A DNA stretch of 64,000 nt from assembly GCA_001600175.1 (NCBI GenBank), contig BCJC01000003.1, positions 1-64,000 on the forward strand. The letters are read 5' to 3'. The translations under genes and the position numbers were made by a program. A model generated the notes under the pieces. The model was not told where the DNA came from. It saw only the letters and a program-made list of their open reading frames with translations, and did not search any database. The DNA comes from Erythrobasidium yunnanense. Its lineage: Eukaryota > Basidiomycota > Cystobasidiomycetes > Erythrobasidiales > Erythrobasidiaceae. This document shows, piece by piece, positions 22,186 through 32,917 of this stretch. Position 1 is the first letter of the stretch. Each line of letters begins with the position of its first letter.

Positions 22186-23539
22186 ATGGCATCGAGGAAT
22201 CCCTTTGCGTTGCTTTCAGGTGAGTTAGGGGTAGCATGGGATAAGATGGAGTAAGAGTAGTATAAGCTGATGGTATATGTGTCTACTCTCCGCAGACGAC
22301 CAAGATGCTTCCGACAACGAGCAGCAGACTCTCCCGAAGGTGACTAAACCTACCACCGTCGATGCAGCACCCAAGAACAACAAGCCTGCAAGAACCAACC
22401 CCATTCCAGGTGCAACCACAAGACGCAGCGTCCCAGGACAGACCAACACCCGCCCGCAGAAGGAGGTCAACGAGCTACCTGCTTCAGATGCACCAGCTGG
22501 GGACAAGGCCCAGTTTGAGGGAGAGCGAGGCAGAGATACCAGAGGTGCATACAACAAGACATACAAGACTATATCAAGCGTACAGGTCCCCTAACATCTG
22601 GCAATTCTGCTTCTTCTTCCCGCAGGTACCGGATTCGGACGAGGACGAGGTGGTGCAAGAGGTGCTCGAGGAGGAGCCGACAGACCTCCCAGAGGTGACA
22701 GAACAGAGGGAGGACGTGGAGGCAGACCTCCTCGTGCTGCTAGACCCGACAGACACTCCCAGACCGGCAAAGTGTGCGTTCCGAAGAAGTCGAGAAATTT
22801 CACCAGAAGACTTGATGACTGACTTCTCTCTCTTCTGGCTACAGCGACTCCGACAAGACTGAGCACCAAGGATGGGGTGGAGATGATGGCAAGCGCGAGC
22901 TAGAGAACGAGCAGGCTGGTGTCACCGACGCCGCCGCCGAGAAGGGCACAGAAACCCCAGTTGGCGAGACCGCCGACGCTGCTGCTGCACCTGCCGAGAA
23001 GGCACCAGAGGTCCCTGCTGAGCCAGAGGATACCTCCAAGACATACGAAGAGTTCCTCAAGGAACGCAAGACTGCTGGACGAGGAGTTCTCGACGGTCTA
23101 TCGACACAGGCACGAAAGGCAAACGAAGGTGCTGATGACAGCCAATGGAAGGATGGTGTAGCTATCAGCAAGGACAGCGAGGATTCTGGCTACTTTGCCG
23201 ACCTGCAGAAGGTTAGTCGCTAGTCTCCGCTTGTGAAGTATATTCTGCACAGCAGCTAATTTATCACTGCTCTTTTTACAGGACAAGGCATCCAAGGCAC
23301 GCAAAGAGCGCAAGGAGAAGACCTTCCTCGAGGTCGAGTTTCAAGCTCCTGCCAGACCTGGCTCAGACAGAGAGGGTGGCCGAGGAGGACGAGGTGGTCG
23401 CGGCGGTAGAGGACGTGGAGAGGGTGCACCACGAGGACGTGGATCTGCTGGCAGAGGCGGACGAGGTCGTGGAACGAGCGCTGCCCAATCCAACGGCATC
23501 AACCTATCCGACGACACCGCCTTCCCTACCTTGGCGTAA
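22186..23539 (+). CDS. STM1: Stm1/HABP4-SERBP1-type ribosome- and RNA-binding protein
   Basis: Ribosome-associated protein of the family that protects idle 80S ribosomes. About 350 residues in five exons. It starts MASRNPFALLS, a typical family opening, followed by a disordered basic region. Two RGG blocks bracket the core: GTGFGRGRGGARGARGG in exon 3 and REGGRGGRGGRGGRGRGEG in the last exon. The central HABP4 region includes KTYEEFLKERKTAGRGVLDG and DSEDSGYFADLQKDKASKAR, and the protein ends NLSDDTAFPTLA. Yeast Stm1 lacks the extended C-terminal RGG block, so it is closer to the SERBP1 layout. Arginine methylation of the RGG blocks is expected from family knowledge, not shown here. Confidence 0.88.
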
Positions 23540-24131
23540 GTCGCAAGAATCTGGCACGGAAACGACATTCGGCAGCGAGACAGCTTCGATACTATCCGAA
23601 GAGTCAAGACGGCTCTTTCCCCTTTCTTTAGGCAACTTTCGTACTCTTGCAGCTTCACAGTCAAAGCATCGGCATCACCTCCTCTTTACTTACTCTTCCT
23701 AGCTTGCCTTGATTCTGCGGTCGTATATGTCGCTGTGTGCTCGTTTGATCGTATCCACCATTTTCTACAAAACGCGTAAGATTAGACCTGTACGCAATAC
23801 AAACATATGGTCCCCTATACAGCTCAATCTTGCATGTCGCGATTGTCTGGACTGCGAAGCCAATGTATCTTTTCAACTTCCGCTGACGGCCTTGCTGCAG
23901 CTTGAGAGCCACGACTTTGTTATGGGCCCAGCTCTGTCGCTACAAGTAGGACCAAACCAGTCGTGTGAAAGGCGTCAGTAAGCCTTGGACAGTGTCAAGA
24001 CAGCCCGAGCAGCGAGATCGATCATCAGAGGCGTATGCGAATTATCATTGGCGCTCGTGACGTCCCTAGGTGTTTAACCCGCGAGAAGTCTAGTCTACAT
24101 GTACACTTGTTGCTTCCGCAGTTCTTCTGTC
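23540..24131. other. Convergent intergenic region
   Basis: 592 bp between two convergent stop codons. It probably holds both 3' untranslated regions. I see no gene, RNA or repeat in it. Confidence 0.5.
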
Positions 24132-24728
24132 CTAGTCTGTTGCTGGCAAGCTTGTTGAGGCCGGGATCTGGAGACCACAGTATCTCGTCAGCATTCGTAG
24201 TAGCGGGAAGGCAGGTTGAGTGTCGCAAGCGAGTATACCTTGAAGTACTCCCATTGACCAGGCTCAGGCTTCGTCTTGAGGTCTTCCCATCTGCGAGGAG
24301 AGCATCAGCTTCTGGCAAGTCTGGGACGAGCTGAGAATTACTCACGGTTTCCATTGCGCCATCTTTGCGACCAGACTCTGCTCATCCTCTGCCATCTTTA
24401 CTATCTCCTCGATGATGCCCAGGTTGAGCTCCTTCTCGATGGCCTGAATCGCACCCTCTCCTCCCTGATTGGCATCTGCTCCCGCATGTTTCTGAACGAC
24501 TTGCAGCCTGTGCTGTGTGATGGCTTCTGCAGACTGTCTGTAGACGACTCCTTGAGGTATCTGGCTCGATAGCGACGAAAGCGTGGATTTGTATGTTTCC
24601 AGCAGCGCTGGCAGAGGGTTGGGATGGACAGGCAGACCAGTCAGGCCAGTAGTAAGCTTGCTGCCTCTCCTTGACGCAGAGTATGGGTTCAGCTGCTGCC
24701 CTCCGAGGCGTAATAGAGATGTTCGCAT
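24132..24728 (-). CDS. NDUFA5: Complex I subunit NDUFA5-type (29.9 kDa)
   Basis: Accessory subunit of the matrix arm of mitochondrial NADH:ubiquinone oxidoreductase. About 165 residues, three exons. The presequence-like start MRTSLLRLGGQQLNPYSASR precedes the family core: TTGLTGLPVHPNPLPALLET, then GVVYRQSAEAITQHRLQVVQ, IEKELNLGIIEEIVKMAEDE and QSLVAKMAQWKPWEDLKT. Length and order match the ETC_C1_NDUFA5 family. The 5' part (about 24503-24728) is duplicated at 26060-26286, beyond the neighbouring HNH gene. The original arrangement was probably NDUFA11-type then NDUFA5-type, about 60 bp apart on the same strand. Confidence 0.9.
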
Positions 24729-24903
24729 GATTGTAGTTGGAAAAGACGAGGCCTCGCTTTGCTCGCGATAGAAAGGCAAGTACAAGTTATTGCCGACAGA
24801 AAGTCTACTGTTCTAAAACATCGCTATCTCCTAGAACCTTGTCTGCTCAGCTGTCTGTTCCTGTGATACCTGTTTCCTGCTGATCAAGAGCTAATTCTGT
24901 ATC
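24503..24903. repeat. Direct repeat copy A flanking the HNH gene
   Basis: About 400 bp that aligns in the same orientation with 26060-26443, starting at GCAGCCTGTGCTG and ending at ATTCTGTATC. By eye the best-matching 160 bp are close to 90% identical; the remainder is weaker, with small gaps. Copy A contains the intact 5' part of NDUFA5, the ~60-bp spacer, and a broken copy of the NDUFA11 3' end (about 24790-24903) that now encodes the HNH protein's tail. Confidence 0.85.
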
Positions 24904-26025
24904 AACGCGAAATGACGGGGGCGCGTGTGCAGCCATTGCATTTTGCACATCTGCGATTGTATCTTCTGCAGAAATGCGATGAGAGAACCCGCGGAAGTGC
25001 ATTTGGACACACTGCTTGTAGTGCCATAGAAGCATTTTACGGTTTGGCACTGCCTCCGGATAGAAAGTGAAACCGAATCGATTGTAGGGGATACGTTTGC
25101 CATGCAAATCACGCTCGCCTTGGTCGGCGGGCTTGAAGTAGTGAACTACGTATTCAGTCTCCTGCGTTGTCAAAGGCGGTTCAGCCCGCCTGCCAACACC
25201 CATCGCGTTCTGCTTGCCGGCTCCTCACCAGAGGTAGTAAAGCCCAGTCATATCTATCAAAAGCGAAATGTAAATCGTGTCTGAGGAATAGACCCATGCG
25301 TGCTTGATAATGGTTGACTACAGGTTTCCCGAGAATCCGGGCGTAAAGCTGCAAACATAAAATACGTTAGACGAGCTTGCAGGTAGAGGTAGTGCACTGC
25401 CTACGTCTTTGCGACTTAGAGGGACTATGTGTGCCGCTACACACCTCGAGGCAGGAGCTCCTGTCAATAGACATGCGGTATCACGCACAGCGACGTCAAA
25501 GCGAAAGGTTTTCTGCGCACGTTATCAGACGAGGATAAGTAATAGACTAGGGCACATACTTGGCCGGCTGAGGATCGCGTTGAACTGGCTCGGGAGGAAG
25601 CCTCCTCTGTATCATCGAACCCAGGAGCCCTGCCCATCCGGGGAGACTCTGGCCCTCTGGTATATGTGCAGCCCATTGCGGCATCATCTACAAAAGTACC
25701 AAGTCCCATTCATGTCAAAACCAATTGTAATTACGAAAAGTGCAATGTTCGACTTACCTGTTCTCACGTATGTGTAGGACCCTGAGCTTACTTCAGTATC
25801 TTCTGAGATGCGATTACCCTGCGGATCTGTCAGAAACCCATCGTTCTCGACGCAATCGCTGATCGCGGTGTAGATGTATGTCCAGGTATTTGCGAGAGCC
25901 ACAATCATGAAGCGGAGAGGTATAGTAGCAATATGATTGCCTTTGACATCTCGTATTTCGATATCCCCTTGTCCCTCCCAATAGTCAGCTGCTGTCGTTC
26001 CGTATGTGACGATATTGCTGCTCAT
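24847..26025 (-). CDS. HNH_2-type nuclease-domain protein inserted between complex I genes
   Basis: About 300 residues, five exons, apparently intact. It starts MSSNIVTYGTTAADYWEGQG. The HNH_2 domain is in exons 3-5: TACLLTGAPASRCVAAHIVP, with the first His in AAHIVPL, then MGLFLRHDLHFAFDRYDW, with the last His. The central Asn usual in this fold (often RNG) is replaced, here RMG. Such proteins are common and of mostly unknown role in basidiomycetes. The last ~18 codons (DTELALDQQETGITGTDS) and the stop lie in a duplicated copy of the NDUFA11 tail, so that end was recruited from a neighbour. The 5' flank is a duplicate of the NDUFA11-NDUFA5 junction, which may supply the promoter. Confidence 0.8.
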
Positions 26026-26059
26026 GGCCAGGGTCGCAGTCGTAGGAATTGAGAAGTGT

Positions 26060-26286
26060 GCAGCCTGTGCTGCGTGATAGCGTCTGCAGACTGTCTGTAG
26101 ACAACTCCTCGAGGTATCTGGCTCGAGAGCGACGAAAGCGTGGATTTGTCTGTCTCCAGCAGCGCAGGCAGAGGGTTGAGGTGGACCGGCAGGCCAGTTA
26201 GGCCAGTAGTGAGCTTGTTGCCTCGTCTTGGTGTGTCTCAAGGGTTCATCTGCTGCCGCTCAATGCGCAAACAAGGATGTTGGCAT
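26060..26286 (-). pseudogene. Truncated 5' copy of the NDUFA5-type gene
   Basis: On the minus strand this stretch still reads much of the NDUFA5 N-terminal half, for example LPALLETDKSTLSSLSSQIP, then GVVYRQSADAITQHRL. It then loses similarity shortly before the HNH start. It lacks the rest of the gene. The start-codon position (about 26284-26286) is kept. It is a by-product of the duplication around the HNH gene. Confidence 0.75.
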
Positions 26287-26443
26287 GGCCTCCGGTTGGA
26301 GTCTTGAACAGGAGAAGGGGCAAGTAAGTTCATTGCCGACATGAAATCTATTGTTCTACAACATCGCTATCTCCTAGAACCTGGTCTGCTAACGGTCTGT
26401 TCTTGAAGAATTGCCTGCGTTGCGCTGCTCGAGATTCTGTATC
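26060..26443. repeat. Direct repeat copy B flanking the HNH gene
   Basis: Partner of 24503-24903. It contains the real 3' end of the NDUFA11-type gene, the ~60-bp spacer and a truncated 5' piece of NDUFA5. It begins 35 bp upstream of the HNH start codon, so it is also the HNH gene's upstream region. Confidence 0.85.
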
Positions 26444-27287
26444 TAGACTCTGTCGACCGTCTCCGGAAAGTGAGCGACCTGCTGCATCAAACGTGCCTAT
26501 AATGGTCGCAAGTACCTACGAAGTACAGAAAACATGAGCATGACAGTGTAGAGTGAATATAAGATGGGACCTTACTGCACATCCACCAAATGCTGATGGT
26601 AGCGATCCACTCCGCAGGCCCATCAGGAAGCCAGCTGCACATCCGCCGCTGCATGGAGATAGAGTAGTACCGTACGTTAGCCACGGTGAATTGCTATCAT
26701 TAAGACCGGCCGCTCTTGACGCACGCAGCTCCGTTTATCGCATCGTCTTTGCCCTTCATATTGGCCAGAGTGTGGTCGACATAGGTGAAGGTTGCTGCCA
26801 TTCCAGCTAGAGATTACATCCAGATAGTTGCATTAGTTCCCAACATCGAGCGCTCCAGGTGGGCGGCATACCGAAGAGTCCAATGGTTCCGCCTGTCCGA
26901 GTAAAGACTCCCATCGCACCGGATTTGTGCTAGAAGGGAACCAGTATACGTTAGTAGAAGATCCTATTCATGTTGAGGCTGTAGTTGAGGCTTGGTTGCA
27001 CCTTTTGAAGGGAGTTCTGCACGCTAGAAACGAGCAATCCTACGCCGGCCTGGACAAGCGCATTCAGCCAGCGTTGCGATGTGATGGTGCCATTAGATGC
27101 GTACTCCTTGTAGACCAGTGTTGAAAGCTGCTGCAATAGGCGCCTAATCGATATTCCAGCATCAGCTCGCCTGCCCTTCTTTCTCTTTCTCTCCCTCAAG
27201 TTGCTGCACCTTTTCAGAGTATGTAGAGTCGGCCGTCTGATTTCTTGCGCCCGTCGCTGGAGCGCCAGGCCCATCTGCCGTAGCCAT
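26348..27287 (-). CDS. NDUFA11: Complex I membrane-arm subunit NDUFA11-type (21.3 kDa)
   Basis: Tim17-family four-helix accessory subunit of complex I in the inner mitochondrial membrane. About 190 residues, with six short introns. Spliced, it reads APIAAAFNTGLQGAGVGLLV, then SSVQNSLQKHKSGAMGVFTR, GTIGLFAGMAATFTYVDHTL, ANMKGKDDAINGAAGGCAAG and FLMGLRSGSLPSAFGGCA, ending RRQFFKNRPLADQ...VVEQ. The GAMGVFTR-GGTIGLF core and the RR-FF-K tail match fungal NUO21.3b. The start at 27287 gives a short polar N-terminus (MATADGPGAPATGARNQTAD) and no cleavable presequence, as expected. Its last ~100 bp are duplicated at 24790-24903. Confidence 0.85.
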
Positions 27288-27699
27288 CTTGAAGTGAGTC
27301 GCTGGGGTGAAACGAATGGAGACAAGAGGCTCAAGCCGTGAGGTCCTTTACAAGCACTGGGTCTGATGCAACCAGCACATGCATGACACTTCATAGCAGA
27401 TATGCAAGGACTAGCTTTAAGCATTCTTCACACGTCCGCTCATGTTCTTTCTCTATCAACCACCTGCTCTCCTATCTTTACAAGACAAGCCAGATACATA
27501 GAAGATCGAAAGACTAGCTACATTATTTACTTACTATGAGGACATGCTATTTACTAAGTCAACGGAGATGGTAAAGCCCTATTAAAGCCCTACTAACGAC
27601 ATCGTATTTCCCAACAGCTCCACACTGCCTTCATCGTGCCTGCAAAGCTGTGTTGCAGCCCTGTAATTGTCTCGATTCCTCTCAATATGAGACGAGCTC
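27288..27699. other. Intergenic region
   Basis: 412 bp between the complex I gene (whose promoter it must contain) and the Medusa stop codon. No gene or repeat seen. Confidence 0.45.
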
Positions 27700-30600
27700 T
27701 CAATAGCTTGCCATCTGAGGCGGCGGACCCATCCTCTGAGCCTCCATGAATGGCGTCTCGGCAGGTTGTCCAGGGCCAGTTTGCGCATTCGGAGTAGTGT
27801 CGTCTTCCTCTCTTTCCATGTTGGCTATCATGCCGGCTTCTTGAACAGTTGCATCTGCCGGTAGAGCCGCGCCCGAAGCTGGTCCAGCTAAGAATTCTTG
27901 CTCGGGTGCCTCTACTATCGAGTACTGGCTGCTCAGGCTGTGCGAATGACTGTGGTTCCCGGTTGATAGCCTTGAACTGGCACCAGAGGAAGCTGTGGGC
28001 GTATACGCCATCTGTGAGGATTGCGGACTAGATGGCTCGCTTCGGTACGTATAGGCTGAAGCTTGCGAAACCTGATTACGCGGCACACTCGTTTGAACAT
28101 GTGGAGTCGTAGCTGCTGATGGTTCACCAGGCACCCATCCTATTGGTTGTACTAGCCTTCCCGAAGCAGACATCTCGTCTGGAGGGACATAGGCTGCCGA
28201 GTATTTGCTGATGATCTTGCGCAGAGCAGGTCCAAGGATCTTCCACGGGAAGACCTTGACGTCCTTCTCGATATTGCGCGGCTTGGGGTTCTGCACATTC
28301 AGAGGATCAGCACCGTACCAAGCACAGGAATACTTAATACGCACAGGAAAGCTCATGATAAGCTTGAAGAACGGTTCGCTGTCCGCCTTCGCTTTCGAGA
28401 TTGTGATTGGCTTGAAGCCTTCTAAATTCCTTCTAATCCGATTCTTCTCTTCGACCGTGAAGCGCACAGCTACTAGCGCTTCCAGGAGATAGATAGTATC
28501 CACACTCGTGACGAAGCATTCATTCTTATCCTCTCTGAATATACAGGAGATGACGATCGATGACGAGTTGATCTCTTGTAGCGATACCGGCCGGAAATTC
28601 GCAATGATCTGGTTACCTTGCTGCCTCCGCCAAAATTGGACAAGACGGCGCTTGACGAGCCACTCGTCGTGCGACCAACCCAGTGCCATAAGATTAAGGT
28701 CGCTCTCGAAATGTAAAGAAGCCTTGTTCTCCAAGCTTGCGTAAGAGCTTGAGCCGGTCGTATGAGGAGAAGTGACAGCCGTTGCAGGAGGCGATACGAC
28801 CTCTTCAGGCGCAGAACCAGATGCAGCTCCAGCTGCCGTTCCCTCTGACACTCCGGCTGAAATTTGCGTAGTGCGGTACAGAGTAGGCGCTCCAGTAGAC
28901 GTGGCTTCTATGGGCGGATGGCGAAGAGAAGAAGACGAGATAGTATATGACGGCACGGACGGGTGCGTTCTCATTCGAGCTATTGGCTTGCGCTCCACTG
29001 CTTCGCCTTCGGGCGTGTTGATCCACATGCCGCTATTACTGCTGTCCATACTGTTACCCGTACCAGGTGGAGGACCAGCTTCTGCATCGCTTATACTGGC
29101 TAGCGAAGATGTTCGAGAATGATGCGTCATGTCGCTGAACCCATTGACGAGCGAACCTATGCTTGAGCCGCGGGAGTGCTGGCGCTGAGCCTGAGTAGTG
29201 AGCACATTCAGCTGAAGTCGAGGAAGTTAATGACGGAGAGAGAGCTTACATCCCCATCGGGTCCGAATGTGGGCCGTGTCGTTGAGCTTGGCGAGTCTCG
29301 CATGCTAGACAGCGGTGACCCAGGCCGTTTCTGGCTGATCTTAGGAAGGGAAGTAGACAGAGGTTGAACAGGAGAGTTCGAGTCTGACAAGCAATAGAAA
29401 ACGAGGTATCAGCCACCCACGTATCATTTATTGCCAAATCACGGAACGCAGCGCGCTCACCTTCATACTCGAAATACCCAAGCTCAGCAGAGTCCGCGAC
29501 TCCGCCGTATTCGTCCAACGCCTGCAATACTAGCTGCACAACCCTACTTCTTCCATTGGTCATCTCACCACTACCTTCCACTGCAGCCATAGAAGGCGGG
29601 ACAGTCGCATGTCTATTCGCGAGCTGGAAACTCGGTGTAGAAGCTACTAACTCGACTCGTTCCGCACCATCAGAGAAACGCTGTTCTCCAACTACGCGTG
29701 TAGTAGTGCCATGCGAGCCGTACATTACTCTGAACCCTCGAATTAGGTGCGGTTGATGTGGCACAATCCCTATTGAGAGCGAGACGGGCGTAGCTACAGT
29801 TCCTGTCTTCGGATGACAGGTGTAGACGTGCATTATGCCTTGTACGGAACTTGAGAGGACGCCGTTGTTGCTGTTGTTGGTGGGTGGACCGGGATGAGGA
29901 AAGGAATGCGAAGATGAGGCTGCTGACATCAACATTGAAGAGGGACGTGATTGTGGAGGGTGATATGCTGGATCAGACGGGTGGTGTGCGTGTCCATGCT
30001 GTTGTTGCTGTGGTGCTGAAGAAGGGTAAGTGGGAGGAAGGGCATATGGCTGCTGTGGTTGAACAGGCGGCTGCTGCGGGTGTGCTGTCGGTGGCAGCGC
30101 TTGTGGATGTGGTTGGCCTTGTTGTTGATATTCAGGATGCGCTTGGTAGCTGACTTGAGAGGGCAGCGGCGGCGGAGGGTGATGGGAAGATGCTGATAAT
30201 GTCCTTGCATGCGTATTATGACTCGCTATCTGATCGAAGCTCGCTTGTTTCCGATGCGATAGGCTGAACGAAGAAGAGGAAGCAGGCGGAGGTTCTGAGA
30301 CCAATGATGATGTCGATGAGTTGTAGGAATGAGAAGCATAGGGTTGGGCAGGTCCATGCTGCTGAGGATAAGGCTCGTGCTGTGATATTGAAGGAAGTCT
30401 CTGGCCATTGTGTGTGCTGTTCGAAGGAGGTGGGGGACCATAAGCTTGCTGGGCTTCGGTTGAAGCCAGCGGCGGTGGATAGTACGAAGACGAAGGAGGG
30501 TACGATGAAGTTGAGGAAGAAGATAGCTGATGATGGTGAGGTTGTTGACCTTGTCTACTATTATACGCGTATGCGTGCTGGGCATCCGCAGTGACGGGTC

Positions 30601-31176
30601 TCGGCAGAGGCGTGAAGCTATTATCATATGTCGATTCCTGCGAATATCCAGTATCTCTACGATGATGCAGATCTACAGATGCAGACTGCTGGTGATGGCT
30701 GTGATAGCCTGCTCTCGAAGAAGGAGCTGAAGAAGAAGCTTGTCCATGAGGTGATTCTAGTGGATAGCTGCTCGAGTAGCGGTGTTGAGGGGTAGCAGAG
30801 GAAGAAGAAGTAGATACAGCAGGATAATGGGATTGCTGTTGATGAGATAACGACGCTGTCGTAGGCGTTACTGCAGCGTTCGGTGAGCGAGGATACGAGA
30901 AGCCCGTATTCAGCTGACCAGGTGGTGTACTGCGATGCTGGCCATTCCGGGCGTTGTAGTATTGACTCTCCGTAGCATACTGAACATCCTGCTGTCCATT
31001 ACTGCTTGTATACTGCTGTTCTTCACTCGTCTGATAAGCGAGGTCTAAACTCGATAGAGAAGCGGAGGCATTGGCAATCAGCGGAAAACTGGAGACAAGG
31101 TAGGACGACAATACACACCTTGTGGATGTTGTCGCTGTGCTTCGCTGCTGCTCCTCAGCTCCTCATAGTGGGCCAT
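27700..31176 (-). CDS. MED1: Medusa-type developmental regulator
   Basis: Fungal transcriptional regulator of the Medusa family (Aspergillus MedA, Magnaporthe Acr1, Ustilago Med1), which controls conidiation, filamentation and mating-related genes. About 1,095 residues in four exons. The first exon (MAHYEELRSSSEAQRQHPQ) is joined across an intron to a long Gln/Ser/His/Pro/Tyr-rich disordered part. A conserved N-terminal block, IMHVYTCHPKTGTVATPVSL, then IGIVPHQPHLIRGFRVMYGS, follows. The hallmark domain lies in the last exon: CFVTSVDTIYLLEALVAVRF, TVEEKNRIRRNLEGFKPITI and PKPRNIEKDVKVFPWKILGP. The two conserved blocks make the family call strong. Confidence 0.9.
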
Positions 31177-31736
31177 CTAATTCCATGCAGATCAGGCTAT
31201 TCTAGCTGGCTGCGGGCAGTCTTGTCTCTTTTCGGCGAGTCTGCCGCTGTCTTTTGCTGAGTGTGCTTGTGGTCTACAGAGTTTCTGAGTGTGCTGTCTA
31301 AGCTTATTTGACTACTTGTTCTCGCTGGTTGTGGTTCGCTCTGCTTTGGGATTTAACCTTTTGTGGGTCAATGTTGCTGTCTCTGGAGAAGACGTCTCAG
31401 ATCTGAGGTGCGAGACAGGGTGCGTAATGCGAGCGGCGTCGCTTGTTTGCTCTTGATCCGTTCAAATCTCAAGAGATTGGCGTAAAGCAGAGCCTTGAGC
31501 TGGCTCTGTTTCCGTGTGTGCTGCCAGACGATGGTGAGGAGGTCAAGCAGCTGTCTTTGTGGTAAGAATTGAGGAATGCAATGACGTTGGCGAAGAGGAT
31601 ATGGTACTCTGTACAAGGGTAGAGTGAAGCTATGATATACTATACTGTAGTTTGCGAGTAGTGATTGTGGTACCTGCTTGGTGCAGGGGACGAGCCCTCT
31701 TGGGCAGAGGGCGACTGGCAAGTAACAGTGACAGCT
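31177..31736. promoter_or_regulatory. Divergent promoter between Medusa and MCT-1 genes
   Basis: 560 bp shared upstream region. CT-rich patches occur, but I cannot point to a specific site. No gene seen. Confidence 0.45.
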
Positions 31737-32592
31737 ATGTTCAAGAAGTGAGGGAGAGCATGAGGCATATATAGAGCCATAGAGGAACAGCTGACACTAT
31801 GATATAATAGATTCTCCCGGTCAGAGGATGTCGCATCATCCACAGCAGTGAAATCATCAGTACAGAGGGGAATAAGGAGCAAGCTGTTGGAACAGATGCC
31901 ACTCCTGGGACAACCAGCAGGAGAACAACCATCATCATCATCCAACGATGAAGCAGAAGCGACGACACTCCTAGAAGCACTCTGGCCGAAAAAGGAGGGA
32001 TTGACGCTGATAAAGTGGTGGGCAGACGCTACTACGTTATATACTGAAGAGCAGGGTGCTGATATAAGAGTGTGATTGTGCAGCCGCGAGCACATCTCCA
32101 TCCTTGCACTACATGGCACTCCACTCTTCTTCCAGCATTTCGATGGTCCATACTTTCCAACACTGCGGTTGCTGCATCAATGTGGGCACTGCATCCACAC
32201 ATCTCATAGAAGAACAGCAGACTAATGGATGGTATTACAGACCCTGACCTCCTACCGCGAGCACAAGTCGATAAAGGTGCAATCAAGTTTGTTCTGGCAG
32301 GAGCAAATATCATGTGGTGCGCCGCGTCTCTCTGTCCCCTCATACATGCATGCATCCTAAATCCACTCGTCTCATTGGCAGCCCCGGACTGACGAGCAAA
32401 GGCGGATCACTCCCCGACTCGCTGGGCGCAGATAAGCCCGTAGGCTTATTCGCAGAGGGTAAAACATCACCTTGCGCAGTAGGGGTGATGAAGATGAGCA
32501 GCCAGGATATCGCGAAATTGAACAAAGGGATCGGAATCGATAATATCCACTATCTGGGAGATGACCTCTGGTTGAACGGCAAGGAGTTATAA
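31737..32592 (+). CDS. TMA20: MCT-1/Tma20 translation reinitiation and recycling factor
   Basis: Ribosome-associated PUA-domain protein that works with DENR/Tma22 to recycle 40S subunits and reinitiate. About 215 residues. It starts MFKKFSRSEDVASSTAVKSS across a very early intron. An N-terminal MCT-1 domain includes GIRSKLLEQMPLL and LWPKKEGLTLIK. After further introns come ILALHGTPLFFQHFDGPYFP, TLRLLHQYPDLLPRAQVDKG and AIKFVLAGANIMCPGLTS. The PUA part ends GVMKMSSQDIAKLNKGIGID, NIHYLGDDLWLNGKEL. The MKMS and NKGIGI-NIHYL signatures are diagnostic. Compared with human MCTS1 there is a Ser/Glu-rich insert of about 20 residues in the N-terminal domain. Confidence 0.93.
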
Positions 32593-32917
32593 TACAAGGC
32601 GAAGGGATCTTGGGAGTTTAAAACAGATATTGAGAAAAGTCTGGCACGCCTAATCTCTGCCTCAGTCAGCGCGCTGCAGCACCAATGATACGAAAGAAGC
32701 GCAAACTGGCGTCCGCTTCTCGAGCTTGCACGAGATGAGGCTCGCGCTGGACGAAGAAAAAGGCATAGCGTCAACAAAGGACGAAGAGGAGCCTCGAAGC
32801 GAATCAATGCTGGCGACGAGCAGCGCGATGGGATGGAAGGACAGATATGTTAAACTGCATGTGTTGCTGCGTGTATGGTTCATGCGTATGCTACAAAGGA
32901 CGTCCCAGTTCTTCCTC
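32593..32917. other. Convergent intergenic region
   Basis: 325 bp between two convergent stop codons. Nothing recognised beyond probable 3' ends. Confidence 0.45.

Noticed and set aside
28772-29122. Plus-strand frame of 116 codons
   Set aside because: Antisense to the low-complexity part of the Medusa gene.
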